Shown here: one piece after another, positions 13,370 through 32,369 of the stretch
Position numbering within the stretch: position 1 is the first letter of the stretch
Layout of the letters: each line of letters opens with the position of its first letter
Origin: Whitmania pigra
Lineage: Eukaryota; Annelida; Clitellata; Hirudinida; Haemopidae
NCBI GenBank assembly: GCA_021613335.1
Contig: JAJTWR010000113.1
Coordinates: 1,452,501 to 1,516,500 of the forward strand
Reading direction: 5' to 3'
Length of the DNA stretch: 64,000 nt
Program-made: the position numbers and the translations under genes
The notes under the pieces: model-generated
The model's database searches: none
Told to the model about the DNA's origin: nothing
The model's input: the letters and a program-made list of their open reading frames with translations, nothing else

Positions 13370-14895
13370 ATGATTACCCCGCCTTGGAGCTCCGACAGGG
13401 ATCCTCAGAGGAGTTTCCCCCGTCTTCAAACGTTTCGACCCTTTGATCACCTTACGTTTTCGAGGGTTTGATCCGGCGATCAGTCGGATGTCCCTGTCGA
13501 TTTTTATCTTTTTGGACTCAACATTCACCGCCGGCTATGAGAGGCACTCGCTGGCCTTGTTACGCCGGTCGCTGCTGCCTGGGCTGGAGCGACTGAAAGC
13601 TCTCAATGGCTTCTTCGTGTCGAGTGCTACCTGCTTTTCACCTGCAAACTTCAACTATGCGAGACTCTCATTGGCCTTGTTATGTCGATCGCCTCCACCC
13701 CATTTTGTCTACAGCGGTCATGAAAGCTCTCCACACCGTGCACTTAATATATACAAACTGGGCCTTACAATTTCTTTGTAGCGGCAGCAGGAGATACAAA
13801 ATTTCGGGACTCGACCACGTGCCTTTGCGCGACCGCAATTCATAGTACTTTGCGAGTCCGCGGTCAGCCCATTTCTCCCTACAATATTGCGTCTCTCGGT
13901 GAATGATTTGGGCACGTGATGCAGTGTCTCGGTACAGCCACAGAGCCGGCATTCGATGTCTTCCACCAAAACCCACTTTTGTAGATTGTCCCTGGAGAGA
14001 CTGTCGTACACTGACCTTATTGTTTATATTATATTTGCCTTATTATTAGGCAAGTCGGAGCGGGGATATCTTCCACATAGGCGCTCCAGGTAAGGGATCG
14101 TTGCATCACGTCTTCCCACGTCCACTTGCCCTGCTGTGATTGCTGAACCGCCCTCATGTTTTTTTCCAATTTTCGCCTCCTTTCCTGGTTAATCACAGCT
14201 GACTGATGAGCTCGCCTGGGACCATTTTGGCAAGTGGTTCCATCAAACTACCTGACGGTCCGTCTGGGTAAGACCACTCACTTTCCCGAACATTAGCTCG
14301 GCTACTGACTCATCGATATCATTCTGCGCTAGAAAATTTCTTCGAAATTTGAGCAGTGGCTTTGGAGAGTTTGCACTCTTCCACGATGGACCTTAGTGGT
14401 AGTCTTAGGCTAGTGATCCTGTTGTAGAAGGCAACCGATGACAGCGCTGGAAGTAGGCTTAGCCATTTTCTGATGTATCGGTTAACTTTCCTTTCCGATT
14501 CACCACTGCTAAACCAATGTCATAGATAGTTAAAAGCCAGAACAGTATTGGAAGGAGCACGAACTGGAGCAACTACACTTTGAAACGCCTTTGCAGTGTT
14601 GCCTCCTCAATGGTTTGCTGGAGTATGGCGCCCTTCATATTTTTGTCGTTGAGAAATTCGTCAAAAAACCTTTCAAGACTTTTCACCGGTTCTTCGGATA
14701 CTGTGGGGATTCGCTGGTTCGCCACATCGAATAACATGTCCCTGCGAGTTTTCCCCTTGACCAGGGCGAGATTTCTGGATTTTTCAGGCTTGAAAGCCCT
14801 ACGATACCACCCTAGAAGGTCGTTCAATTTGTCCAAGGTATTTTGGAAAACCTTCTTTCTGAAGGCCACCTGTGCTCGCGCGATTTTGAAAGGCT
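13370..14895 (-). pseudogene. decayed non-LTR retroelement, copy 1 (RT end, zinc knuckle and 3' region)
   Basis: Read on the minus strand, 14869-14573 gives a fragment starting near FKPEKSRNLALVKGKTRR and containing IPTVSEEPVKSLERFFDEF, like the reverse-transcriptase end of elements annotated as R2-type pol in many animals. Downstream, the frames around 14340-14040 match the copy at 31.85-32.1 kb. At 14011-13718 a CRLCGCTETLHHV zinc knuckle appears. The endonuclease-like part present in copy 2 seems deleted here. The part at 13370-13800 repeats at 28.2-28.4 kb and 29.5-29.8 kb. Frameshifts and stops are frequent, so this is a relic. Confidence 0.65.
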
Positions 14896-15440
14896 CCTAA
14901 ACCTGCTTGTCCATCACACTTTGTCAACAGATCAAATGTGACAAATGCATATAACTGTACAATTTGGAGATATTATTTGCAGTAACATTGAACAATTTCA
15001 TAATTACATCGAATCTCAAATGAGCAATTTAATTAATTTTCATTTCATAAAAAGTATTGTTTAAAATTGTTTTAATCAATAAATTCACCGTTTTTTTACT
15101 TAAAAGGTTCACATGCATAAATTTAAAATAAATGCAATTGATATTGTACAAACTAACTTTGCAAAAAAGTCTCTAAATTAATGTTAAATTTGAACCCCAA
15201 AAACCACGAACGTAACTTAGCATGAACCGGATGAGGGGTTAGAGCCCTTAACATACTATTGCGTGCAATAGCGTTTTGGTTTACAATCTATACATATAAT
15301 GACGACATTTTTTAATCTTAGAAATCAATTAGACTTATTTTGCAGATTTTGAAAGCTGCCTGTGATCAGTTATGCTACTTTGAGTAAATAAATTCTTGGT
15401 CGTAAATTAACGTGAAGTAAAAATCGATTCGACGCACTTT
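14896..15440. other. short AT-rich intergenic stretch
   Basis: I see no gene or repeat here. It separates the retroelement relic from the end of the deadenylase gene. Confidence 0.4.
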
Positions 15441-15443
15441 TAA

Positions 15444-15459
15444 TTTATTGTATTTTATT
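15444..15459 (-). promoter_or_regulatory. poly(A) signals of the deadenylase gene, one overlapping the stop codon
   Basis: On the minus strand AATAAA at 15459-15454 contains the stop codon TAA (15457-15455). A second AATAAA lies at 15449-15444. If used, the 3' UTR would be only a few tens of bases. Confidence 0.5.
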
Positions 15460-16270
15460 CATTTGCAGATAAATTTGGGTCGATCCCAAAAATAACGCCT
15501 TGACCCATTTCTTCTTTAGAATTTGCGAAATGTCCTTCTAAAAGCTTAAAAAATACATCCCCTGTCATCCTGCTGTCACTACCAGCCTGGTGCTGGCGTC
15601 CTACTCTTTTCACCTTAAACTTATCAGCCAATGCCTGAAGTCCGCCCTTGTAAAGATTGTCTCTGAACATGATGTGCTTGATATCGTAGAGATTCGGAAA
15701 GTAAATCTGCATGAGAGAGTAAAACTCAATAGCATCGTTGGGAATAGGTGAACAAGTCAGAAGTTTAAGTAAATAGGCAAAGTCGTAGGAGCTATGAAAG
15801 GAAACCCATGTGGTTCGCTCGACCGAAACGAGTCCAGAGACCGTGATCAGATCTCCAAACACCCTCAAGTCAATGCCTTCCGTTTTCAAACGATCGAACT
15901 GGATTCCTGCCCTTTCCAGAAGCTCTATTGACGGTGCATAGTGCTTATCCTTGTTTTTGTCCCACTTAAAGTTGAACTGCCAAGTTGAGATTGGCTTAGG
16001 CCGATTGCCATGAACATCGGAAAAAGTGAGGCCCAATTGAATGATACTAAGCTCATCGACGTTGGACTTAAGCAACTTGTAGCTGCTCATGCACCTTTCA
16101 ATGTAGCTCGATTCATATGCGCGGTGAATAACACCTGGGAACTCCGTGTCCATAGCAATAATTGGATATTCGCACACAACATTCCTAATGGCCTTGAACT
16201 CTTCTTCCACATTGTGCTGCCAAACGTTTCTTATTGTTTCTTCCTCTAATGGTTCCATAATTCCAGGCAT
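15455..16270 (-). CDS. CNOT7: CCR4-NOT deadenylase subunit, CAF1/CNOT7/CNOT8 type, intronless
   Basis: A single uninterrupted frame encodes 271 aa, close to the roughly 285-290 aa of animal CNOT7/8. It is a DEDD-family 3'-5' exoribonuclease that shortens poly(A) tails within the CCR4-NOT complex. The catalytic residues are visible: D41 and E43 in AMDTEFPG, D163 in SSYDFAYLLK, D232 in AGSDSRMT, with H227 in the RQHQAGSD motif. The start MPGIMEP is followed by the family's VWQHNVEEEF segment. The C-terminal tail is shorter than usual. No intron interrupts it, although every other complete host gene in the window is split. An intact retrocopy or a gene that lost its introns both fit. The gene points away from LARS2. 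Confidence 0.9.
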   Translation of the reverse strand: MPGIMEPLEEETIRNVWQHNVEEEFKAIRNVVCEYPIIAMDTEFPGVIHRAYESSYIERCMSSYKLLKSNVDELSIIQLGLTFSDVHGNRPKPISTWQFNFKWDKNKDKHYAPSIELLERAGIQFDRLKTEGIDLRVFGDLITVSGLVSVERTTWVSFHSSYDFAYLLKLLTCSPIPNDAIEFYSLMQIYFPNLYDIKHIMFRDNLYKGGLQALADKFKVKRVGRQHQAGSDSRMTGDVFFKLLEGHFANSKEEMGQGVIFGIDPNLSANE

Positions 16271-17710
16271 GATCGTTGTGGTTTGTGATTCCTTTTTTCG
16301 TGACCTAGTCGATAATTGACAACTTAGTTATAGTGAAATGTCTTTCTCTTATTGTGGAGCCTTAGAAATTAAAATAAAAGATTATGAATCATGATGCGTA
16401 AATTTTAAAAATTATTTTATGAATGTTTATTATTGTCATTATTCGAGATAACGGCAAAATAAAAAAAATCAGCTTAAGTTCTAACTTCGACTTTAATCCT
16501 GTCAATCTGTTAGAAAACGGAATCTATGTTCACGAGCATTTACGGATGTGTGTAAGAATAAGATAATTAAAATTTTTTAAAATCTTAACAATGACTTCGA
16601 AACCGAAGATAGCTTCAACCACTTTTAAAGGTTTTGGTATTCAGTTAATAATTTAAACTATCAACATTTACATAAATTGGATTGTGTATAATCTGCCACA
16701 AACAAAGAACTCGGCATTTAAATAAAATTTTACTTATATTAATTTGGAATTACGGACCTTAAGCATTGGCCTAAGGATTGATTGCAGTATTAACCGTGCA
16801 GATTTGCTTAGTAACTCTATAATACCGTGCAATGGTTTATTTCTAGACATATAAGTTATAAATTAAAAACATTTCAGCAATTGAACTAAAACTTAATAAC
16901 CTCAAAAACAATTAATATGTTGGTTTAAAATTTAAAAAATTGTAATATAATTATTTTTACTGACGGTTTGGATTACTTGTTCAATCATCTACGGAAATGT
17001 ATCTACATAAATTATTAAGCTGAAGAAGACAAGCCTGTGATCTTAATCTTTACTTCCAACATCATAACTCTTTATATTAATAATCGTTAATTCAATACAT
17101 CAGCTGGTGTTGCCATCGAGCTGTGATACGTCTAGTGAGACTGTGCTGTGATACGACCGTAAATGCCTGAAAAAGGCTGAAATTAGAAGGACAAACTCTT
17201 GCACAGCTTAAGATGATCGTTTTTCGCTTCTAGCAAAATTCAGGTGGCAAACCCTCGTTAAACATGAGGAGATGGCCTTTTTGTGTCTAGTCTGGAGTGG
17301 AACCCGATGCTCTTCCAAATTACGTTCCTGAAGAAAAGTATCTGCTATTCATATTATAATATAAATTAAATATTATATTAATAAACAAGTATGTTAAAGA
17401 TATTTTCCAGTGTTACCAGTGCTGCCTGCTTTGCTTAAAGTCTTTATTCTTTTGTTTTGAAAAAATTGTTTACGTTTTATTTACGCTCAGTTTCAAATTG
17501 TTTCTGCATGAGCCAGGTAGAATTAAGATATCTAAAAGTGCGAGAGTTTTTTCAAGTAGATAAAACATTTAACAGCAAAAAACTTTGCTTATGTTAAATA
17601 ATGTCTTTATGTGATTTTGCATTTTAACTTTGGTTTTGAAATTTTTATAACGCATTCTTTATAATGTGAAAGTTAAATTGAATTTTTTAAAGTAATGTTT
17701 TTGATTGCAG
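16271..17710. other. intergenic region between divergent CNOT7-like and LARS2 genes
   Basis: AT-rich, with no coding region seen. The promoters of both flanking genes should lie here. A 3' splice site (TTGATTGCAG, ending 17710) lies 13 bases before the LARS2 start codon, implying a 5' UTR intron or trans-splicing. Confidence 0.5.
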
Positions 17711-17723
17711 GTTAATCAAAATT

Positions 17724-25002
<7,279 letters not shown>

Positions 25003-25039
25003 AAGTTTTCATTTGAATTTATAAAAATGTAACAATTTT

Positions 25040-25045
25040 AATAAA
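25040..25045 (+). promoter_or_regulatory. LARS2 poly(A) signal
   Basis: AATAAA lies 38 bases after the stop codon and is the first such hexamer downstream. Confidence 0.6.
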
Positions 25046-25319
25046 GTTGTAAGTCACAAATTCTTGTAAAACTAATGTGATTTTAAAAAGTCCTTTAGTG
25101 TGAAATTAACAAAAAGCAATTCATTTAAAATGATGAATTAAAAATATTTCCTCACAATTTCAACGAACCAACATAAAATCTGGATGACTTCCTTTGGCAC
25201 TAGATAAGAATATTAATGAATGATTCATGAAAATGCAGCAACAGTCTCTTAACTCAGGTTATAAATAACAACTTATTAAAATATGTATTTATTACGAAGC
25301 CCAAATTGGGTAGATGATT

Positions 25320-27348
25320 CTAATTGAATCTGAGCTTGTGCAGGAATAACAAGTCATCGATGCAGTCCGCCCGTAGGTTTGTCCTCCAATCGTTGGATGA
25401 GTCCCTGACCCCTGCAAACAACCTTTCAGACAAGGTGTTGGTGGCAGGTATGGCGAGGATGCTCTTTGCGATGCGAGACAAGTTTGGGAATCTGTTCTCG
25501 TTGTCTCTCCAGAATTGGAGGATGTTGTCATTCATCGATGGATTATCCATGTATTCATCGACCTAAGTTTCATATGCAAATTAAATTATTAGTGAAGTGC
25601 AATGGATTATGTGAAATCAATAAAATTCAATTGCAAATCAAACACCGGCAACATGCTTTTTCAAATCATAAATAGTTTCATACTTTTATATATAAACAGA
25701 CTCACACTATTAGCAATATTCAAGCAACAAAACTATAGACCTCATCAGTCATGGGTTTCTTGGCTTCCATAAAAATCTCATCGAGGAAGTCAACCTTTAA
25801 CCGTTTTGACGTCGACTCAAAGGAGGAATCGAAGCAGCATTTTCTACTTTCAAAATCATTTTTGGCTGAATTCTCCTCCTTAACTTGAATTTCTACTTTG
25901 ACTTTTAACAGATCTCTCAACTGTTGTATTGCACTATCCTTATCTTCATTAGTCCATACTGTCTTGTTGTTTTTCAGTCTTGGATCCAGTAAAAGGGCTA
26001 TGTAGCAGATCCTATGTATTAGAAAGTAATAGTTAATCAGCTCCAATAACTTCTTCTTCAAAGTGATTATTACATCACTGTCACTTGGAGAGGGCTGGGT
26101 GGATTTGATGAGTTTGCATTTAGTGGCCACGACGAGGTGAATGGTCGGGCTACTGTCGGAAGACAGAAGTCGACAGGCCTGTTGGAAAACCTCGAGGATT
26201 TTGATGACGTCTTGGAGCAAAGTTTCATTCAAGTTAGTCAGTAACTTTTCCAGCTGCTTGTCCTCTGATTCTGTGGCAATGTTCTTAAGATGGACGACGT
26301 TGATGTCAATGGACTTCAGCATTTCCAGAATGCTGCTCCACTGCACCATGGTGGCCTTTTTCAGAGGCATGTCTAACCTCCTAAGTGCTTGAGATCTTGT
26401 GGCATGTTCGACGATGTCGTAGCACGTCGAGATGAGGGAAGTCACACACTGAAGAGGAGAATTAGTGTCAATGTTCAGGCCTTCAGTGATGATCAGGTTG
26501 ATGTTATGGCTGCAACAACCTATCCAAGTGCTATCTTTAAAAGCTGATTTCAGGTTTGCATCATTGTCTGTTATGAAGGTGTTGTCGTATCTATGTGCAC
26601 TAAAGCCTTGTAAGACTTCTGTGACAATGGATCTGATTGCGTTTGGAGGATGGTCGTGGTTGATGGTTCGTGTTGCAAGGGTTACCGAACAGAGGTTCCA
26701 TTCATCATCAATGTAATGCACTTTAATTGTTACAAATGTTTCAAAGGATCGCTTATGATTCCAGACATCTATGGTAACACTGAACTTTGGTATCGCCAGG
26801 AGACTAACTGTCAATTTACGTCTTTCTTCTTCTGCCATGACCTGGGCATGCCTTGACACCATGATTTCATTTGGTAAAATCACCTGTGCATCCATGGGTC
26901 CATAAAGAGCTCCAAATGTTATGAGTTTTGAAACCAGTTCCTGAAAACCATCTCGTTCAACAACGTCGAAAGGAATTAAGTCTTTAGCACACATACGCAC
27001 TATCTCATCTGCTAAGGCATCTTTCTCCAAAGTTGCCGCATTGATTTCATTTTTTGAACTAATTGATTTCTTAAAGTTTGTCGCAGGTATGAGCAAGTCA
27101 ACTGCTTCAGATATTTTCTCGTTTCCAGCCTTGCAAGTTGTTTTGTGCGTTCTTAATCCGCTGGTACCATCACTGGACTTCCACTTCAAGACAGTGCTAC
27201 ATTTAATGCACATTACATAACCTGAGAACCAGGCGTCGACTTCAACTTTAACGAATGAACTCCAGACATCACTTCTGCCATCATTTTTCCTAAAAGTTAC
27301 ACGATCATTCCTCATATTAACTAAACCTTGGACAACGTTTTTCTCCAT
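25320..27348 (-). CDS. hAT-family transposase with BED finger, intact after one intron
   Basis: Two minus-strand exons, 27348-25741 and 25562-25320, join in phase and code 616 aa without a stop. The N-terminal BED zinc finger uses C47, C50, H68 and C72 after a VWSSF motif. Candidate RNase H-fold catalytic acids are D194 (SVTIDVW) and D261 (FITDNDANL); the third is E536 or E539 in DE-VDEYM, a motif formed only by splicing. The C-terminus is the hAT dimerisation region: LQFWRDNENRFPNLSRIA, then ILAIPATNTLSERLFA. The protein would bind DNA in the nucleus and cut and paste its element. I could not find inverted ends or an 8-bp duplication around it, so it may be a domesticated host gene or an element with unrecognised ends. 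It lies about 320 bp from the LARS2 stop, tail to tail. Confidence 0.85.
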
Positions 27349-28196
27349 CTCAAAAACAAACTAAAGAAATCTGTAACATCTGCTTCAACTCATTATGTTG
27401 TTGCCATAAACATATTAGCAATTGCATTCTTCAAAGAATGTTGTAAAATACCAAGTAAGTGCAACCGTATTAATATATTTTTAATAGCATTTATTGTTGG
27501 GCACAAATTAACGGAAAATAAGTAAATAGTTTGAATATTGAATATCAGTATCAGTTCGTTGAACCCTCAAGCAGGTTTTTTATTAGCTCATTTTCGAGAC
27601 TTTAAGTTATTTGGAGATATAAACGTTTAAATCATTATTACATTTAAAAAATAATTGTCAATCAAGTTGACTGTAACTGTAAATACAAATAATAATTAAT
27701 AAGGGAAACCATAGGGACATCCTGGCAACTCGCTAAGGGGTCGTACATAAAGTATTTCACACTATTTTAGATCACTTTAAACCCCCTCCCCATGTCACAA
27801 TCTACAACAAATCTCAGACCCCATAAAAAGTATGTCACATTTTTCTATTACATCGAATAAGGACAAAATATTAAGTTTTAATGAAACATTGTATTTAAAG
27901 GAGCAAATTTATAGAAATTGCGTTGCATGACTCATTCAGTCAGTGTCGTATTCCAATTTACAGTCTATGAAAGATTTTTTCTTGATTTCGCTGTCGCAAA
28001 CTGGTCTTTGACATGAACAAAATCTTTTTTTTCCAATGTCTCTCTTGCAAGAGACAAGTGGTACACAACCTTTTTTTTGGCAGAGGTCTAGAAACAGAAT
28101 TCGGAAAACCTCCGGGGGTCAACAAGCAATAAGACACATGTACAGGAGAATAAGGACAAAGTTGTAAACTAGATTGGCTGATGTTCATAGTTTCTT
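27349..28196. other. intergenic AT-rich stretch with a possible repeat
   Basis: No gene is supported. At about 27732-27845 the sequence GGGGTCGTACATAAAGTATT and a later CCCCATAAAAAGTATGTCAC have the look of a dispersed repeat with G-rich and C-rich ends, but I see no second copy in the window. Confidence 0.35.
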
Positions 28197-28400
28197 GTTA
28201 CTCCGCTTCGGAGCTCCTCAGAGGAGTGTCCCCCGTCTTCAAACGTTTCTGCTCTTGAAATCTCCTTACGTTTTCGTGGGCGGGTCGAATCCGGTGATCA
28301 GCCGGATATTCCTGTCGGTTTTGTCGTTCTGGACCAAACTTCTTACCGCCGGCTATGAGAGGCACTCGTTGGCCTTGTTGTTCCGGTCACTGCTGCCTGG

Positions 28401-29532
28401 ACTGGAGCCAGGGACGTAAGGCAAAATAGTGGGGGGCATAATGGACAGTTTTTCCCAACTCTAAAAAATGTTTTCTTAATATTTTATCAATATTTATTGC
28501 TCGCTAATAACAACTATTATGACCAACTCAAAACTTAGATAAAATTTAACAGACAAGAGTCATGGTACATTAAAATATGTGTGCAATGTCTCCCAAATAT
28601 TAAACAAAATCTATCTTTTACACAAAAATACAACTTCTTCACTAGTAGTAAGAAATTCTTCACTAGTGCTTGTATCCGCTTGTAAAATGACCAACCAACT
28701 CAGATACTTTCTGTTGAGTTCCTTTAAACTCTCCCGACATTGAAGCAGCAAAAGCATACGATTGAAAAGAAAGATTGTCATTATCAATGGCATTGCGTTG
28801 CAAGCAACTGACTATACTCTTTCCTATTCCAGCTCCAGTCTTGTCAGTAATTTCTGTTATTTGCAAGAGTCTTTCATTTGCAATTCTTTCCTGATTGACA
28901 ATTACAATAGTCAACATGTCTTTCCTCGAACTACCTGGTGTTGGATCCGCCGTCACAGTGTAGAACTGATTGTCAGAAATTGCTTTAATGATTTTACTTT
29001 TGAGCGTGTTCGCTTTTAATTGAACAACATTTGGCGATCTATGCCTCAGATATGAAACATGATAAGGTCTCAGCTTAAGTCCTCAAACCATCCTTTTAAA
29101 CAAGGATTATAACGAGCCATAAGATGTACTATTTACTGATAATTACTGCGGAATTGTAATAACAACTTGTTGATTAGACTTATTAAACTATATTAATATT
29201 TGTTATTACTACCAATAAAGCGCTTATTATAACACGTATCAAAAGCTCAAACTTTCAAATAACCGTCAACAAATGAAAGTAAACAAAATCACCAAGACAA
29301 CGAAATATCCAACCAATGGCGAATTTAATTTAATACCAAGAGAGATGGGCGTCTGCTGACATTATTTCATTTTAAATATTTGTTGTAACTTTTAATCCTA
29401 AACCTTGTAGGAATTATTATAATATGTATTTAAATGTTGAATCCTAACTTTCCAAACTTATTTCAGTCTGTTCCAAGTGGGGGGCAAGCTGCCCCCCCTT
29501 GTCCCCCCTCAGGGGGCGTCCCTGACTGGAGC
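28401..29532 (-). mobile_element. hAT-type DNA transposon with perfect 8-bp target duplication
   Basis: Element 28409-29524 (1116 bp) has inverted ends CAGGGACG/CGTCCCTG and is flanked by ACTGGAGC at 28401-28408 and 29525-29532. It interrupts the 3' part of retroelement copy 2; the joined flanks match the uninterrupted copy near 13.59 kb. On the minus strand 28956-28663 reads MTADPTPGSSRKDMLTIVIV, then ITDKTGAGIGKSIV and AASMSGEFKGTQQKVSE, resembling part of ZMYM1-like hAT transposases. The rest of the transposase is missing, so the element is non-autonomous. Confidence 0.88.
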
Positions 29533-29905
29533 GACTGTGAAAGCTCTCAATAGCTTCTTCATGCCGCATGCTAATTGTTTTTCACTTGCAAACTCCGACT
29601 ATGCGAGGCTCTCATTGGCCTTGTTATGTCGATCACCTCTAACCCAGTTTGTCTACAGCGGTCATGAAAGCTCTAAGCTTCTTCACACCGTTTACTTAAT
29701 ATATGCAAATTTTGCCTTATAATTTCTTTATAGCGGCAGCCGGATACAAAAATTTTCGGGACTCGACCATGGGCCTTTTCGCGGCCACGGTTTGGACCGC
29801 AGTTCATGTTGCTTTACGAGTCCTCAGTCAGTCCATTTCTCCTCGACAACACATCGTTCGCTGGATCATTCACACCGGAGACCGACGGCTTTCCCCTGTT
29901 TCCTG

Positions 29906-31330
29906 TACAGTCCGGACGGAAACCTTAAGGACGCCCCATATTTTTGTGATAACTCGTTAAATATAAGTTCAATAATACTCAATTTTTTATATAATATCTC
30001 TTTATGGTAGACAAAACATCCTGCAAAATTTCAAAGAAATTTAACGAGTAGATCTTATAAAATATGCAAAATAGCATTTTATGGCCGTTTGAAAACGTTA
30101 AGGACACCCTTACTTATTTTCAAAAAAAACTTGAAGTTTGTTACGCAACCAAAATGCACTTTATGCAAATATTATCAATATATAAACCCAAAAAGAGTTA
30201 AAAATTGATGTGAAGTTTATAAAATTACTATTTTAAAAATGGCTAGAGGGAAAAGTTGTCTGACAAGGAGAAGGGACAGATTGAGGCCTTCAGACAAGCA
30301 AATTATTCGATCAGGGAAATTGCCAAAAAGCTCAAGCAATCCAAGATAGTCATCTGGAATTACATAAAGGCTCCTGAGGAATATGGTGCAAAAATGATCA
30401 TGGAAGACCAAAACAACTGACGATTCGTCAGCAGAGACTCCAGGTAAGAAAGGCTTCTTCAGCTAAATTTTCAGCAAATCAAATTAGAAATGAACGTGAT
30501 TTAAGAATTTGTAAAAAAAAAGTACAGTGTTAAGTTATTTGAAATCTAGTGGTATTTTATCATATGACAAAAAATTAGTTATTCCAGCTCTTAAAAACCA
30601 TCACACGTTGGCAAGAGTGGAATGAGCCAAAACCATGCTCTCCAACAGAGATGGTTGGGGCAATATAATTTTTTCAGATGAGAATAAATTTAACCTGGAT
30701 GGACCTGATGGTTATCAGTTCTACTGGCATGACCTCAGATTAGAAAAAGAAACATATTTTATTTTCCAGCAAGATAATGCCCAGATCCATACTTTCAAGT
30801 TGACAAAGACATATTTCCAGAGGAGAAATTTGAAAGTTATGGGTTTGCCAGCTTGTTTCCCTGACTTAAATCCTATAGAAAATGTCTGGGCAATGTTGTC
30901 AAGACTTGTTTATAACAACGGAAGACAGTTTTACTCAAAATCTGACCAGGAAAACGCCATTAGGAGTGCCTGGAAAGAACTAGACAGAAAATTCGTAAAA
31001 ACTAATAAAATTAATGGACAACAAATGTTTTAAAGTTATTGAAAATAAAGAAAACATTATTTTATATTAATAAACTTTTTTCCTAATTTTTCACAAAGTT
31101 TTTAGTCATTTTTCGATGATTTTTGCAAGTGTCTTTTATGGTTATTGGACGCCCCGAAATCACGTTTTTGGAATTATAAAATTAATGCACGAACATATTT
31201 TGATGAAAATTTAAGAGATAATCACAAATATATAAATACATAACATATTAAAATTACCCCACAATAAAATTTTTCTTTATCAAGTTATTACGAAAGAATG
31301 GGGTTCCTTATGGTTTCCGTCCTGACTGTA
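29906..31330 (+). mobile_element. Tc1/mariner (Tc3-like) element, degenerate
   Basis: Inverted ends start CAGTCCGGACGGAAACC at 29908 and, inverted, CAGTCAGGACGGAAACC at 31328 (22 of the first 25 bases match), with TA on both sides (29906-29907, 31329-31330). Inside, 30239-30480 reads in shifted frames as MARGK, DKEKGQIEAFRQANYSIREI and IWNYIKAPEEYGAK, the helix-turn-helix part. Then 30635-31033 gives the catalytic part: FSDENKFNLDGPDG, FQQDNAQIH and PDLNPIENVWAML, which holds the D, D and E of a DD34E-type site. Frameshifts and stops separate the two halves, so it is inactive. Confidence 0.88.
30635..31033 (+). pseudogene. Tc1-like transposase, catalytic-domain remnant
   Basis: An open stretch of 132 codons covers the C-terminal half of the transposase, with the DDE motifs SDEN, QQDN and NPIEN. 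The N-terminal DNA-binding half is upstream in other frames with stops. It lies inside the 29.9-31.3 kb element. Confidence 0.85.
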
Positions 31331-32369
31331 GTGGCTTCTTAAGACATCATCTGGCTTCTCATGTGCCAGATCCAGAATGGAGCCATTTCTGCGGCCTCAG
31401 ACATTCTTGTCATAGCCTTTCTTCTCTCCCGGCTTGACAATCCAATCTTAGTGAGGAAAGCCTAAGTCAACTTGCCGACCACTCCCCTTGCGCCAATCTC
31501 GATGGGGAAGAGGTCAGTAAGGTATGCTCTCGCTTTCAGATCCATCGTCAGATCTGCATACTTATGAAGTTGTGAAGTCCTCTCGCTAGAAGTAAATCTT
31601 TCGCTGGTTTGCGATCGTGCGCGAGTTTTGGAGACTGCTGCTTTTGAGGCTTCGCACACTTCTTGAAGGACCTGGTTATGTCGACGTGTGTACCGATCAT
31701 TGGCAAGGGCATACGTGCAATTGCTGAGCACGTCATGTAGTGTTTCGGTCCCGCCACAAAGCCGGCATTCGGTGTCTTCCTCCAGACCCCACTTCTGCAA
31801 ACTGTCCCAGGAGGGCAATTGGTCGTACACTGACCTTATCGCGTAGGCAAGTCGGAGCGGGACATCTTCCACATGTCGCTCCAGGTAAGGGATCGTTGCG
31901 TCACGTCGTTGTCCACATACTCTGCTGTGACTCGGTCCTGTTCCACTTTTCGCTTCCTTTCCTGGCTAATCATAGCAGCCCTGTCTGATGAGCTCCCCTG
32001 GGACCATTTTGGCATGTGATTCTATCCGACTGTATGACGGTCCTTCTGGGTAGGACCTCTCACTTCTTCGAACACCAGCTCGACAACTGATTCATTGATC
32101 TCATTCTGCGCTCGGAATTTCCTTCCCGTCAAAATAACGGTAAAATTGGTTCATTGTGGATTTGTTATATGTCCACATTAGATGATGATAAGGCGAGTTC
32201 GATAAGGTGATTCACTTTGTGTGGCTCGAATATGTTGTACGTCAATCGATAACAGATTAAATTCCAATTCCAAATCAAACCCTTCATTGTACACATTGCA
32301 ACGGGAACTCGGGGAAAGATCAAAAGAAATTAAACGATCAACGGAACCTTCGTGACTTAATGAGTGTCT

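Larger units (their letters stand above)
28197..32125 (-). pseudogene. decayed non-LTR retroelement, copy 2, split by two later insertions
   Basis: The relic occupies 32125-31331, 29905-29525 and 28408-28197 on the minus strand; the gaps are a Tc1/mariner and a hAT element. The best part, 31872-31462, gives ECRLCGGTETLHDVLSNC, a zinc knuckle, then RYTRRHNQVLQEV, then LHKYADLTMDLKARAYL and FPIEIGARGVVGKLT. That order resembles the C-terminus of retroelements often labelled R2-type pol, where a PD-(D/E)XK-like endonuclease follows the knuckle. The frame continues after one stop to APFWIWHMR. The flanking non-coding parts match copy 1 at 13.4-14.3 kb. It is not functional. Confidence 0.65.
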
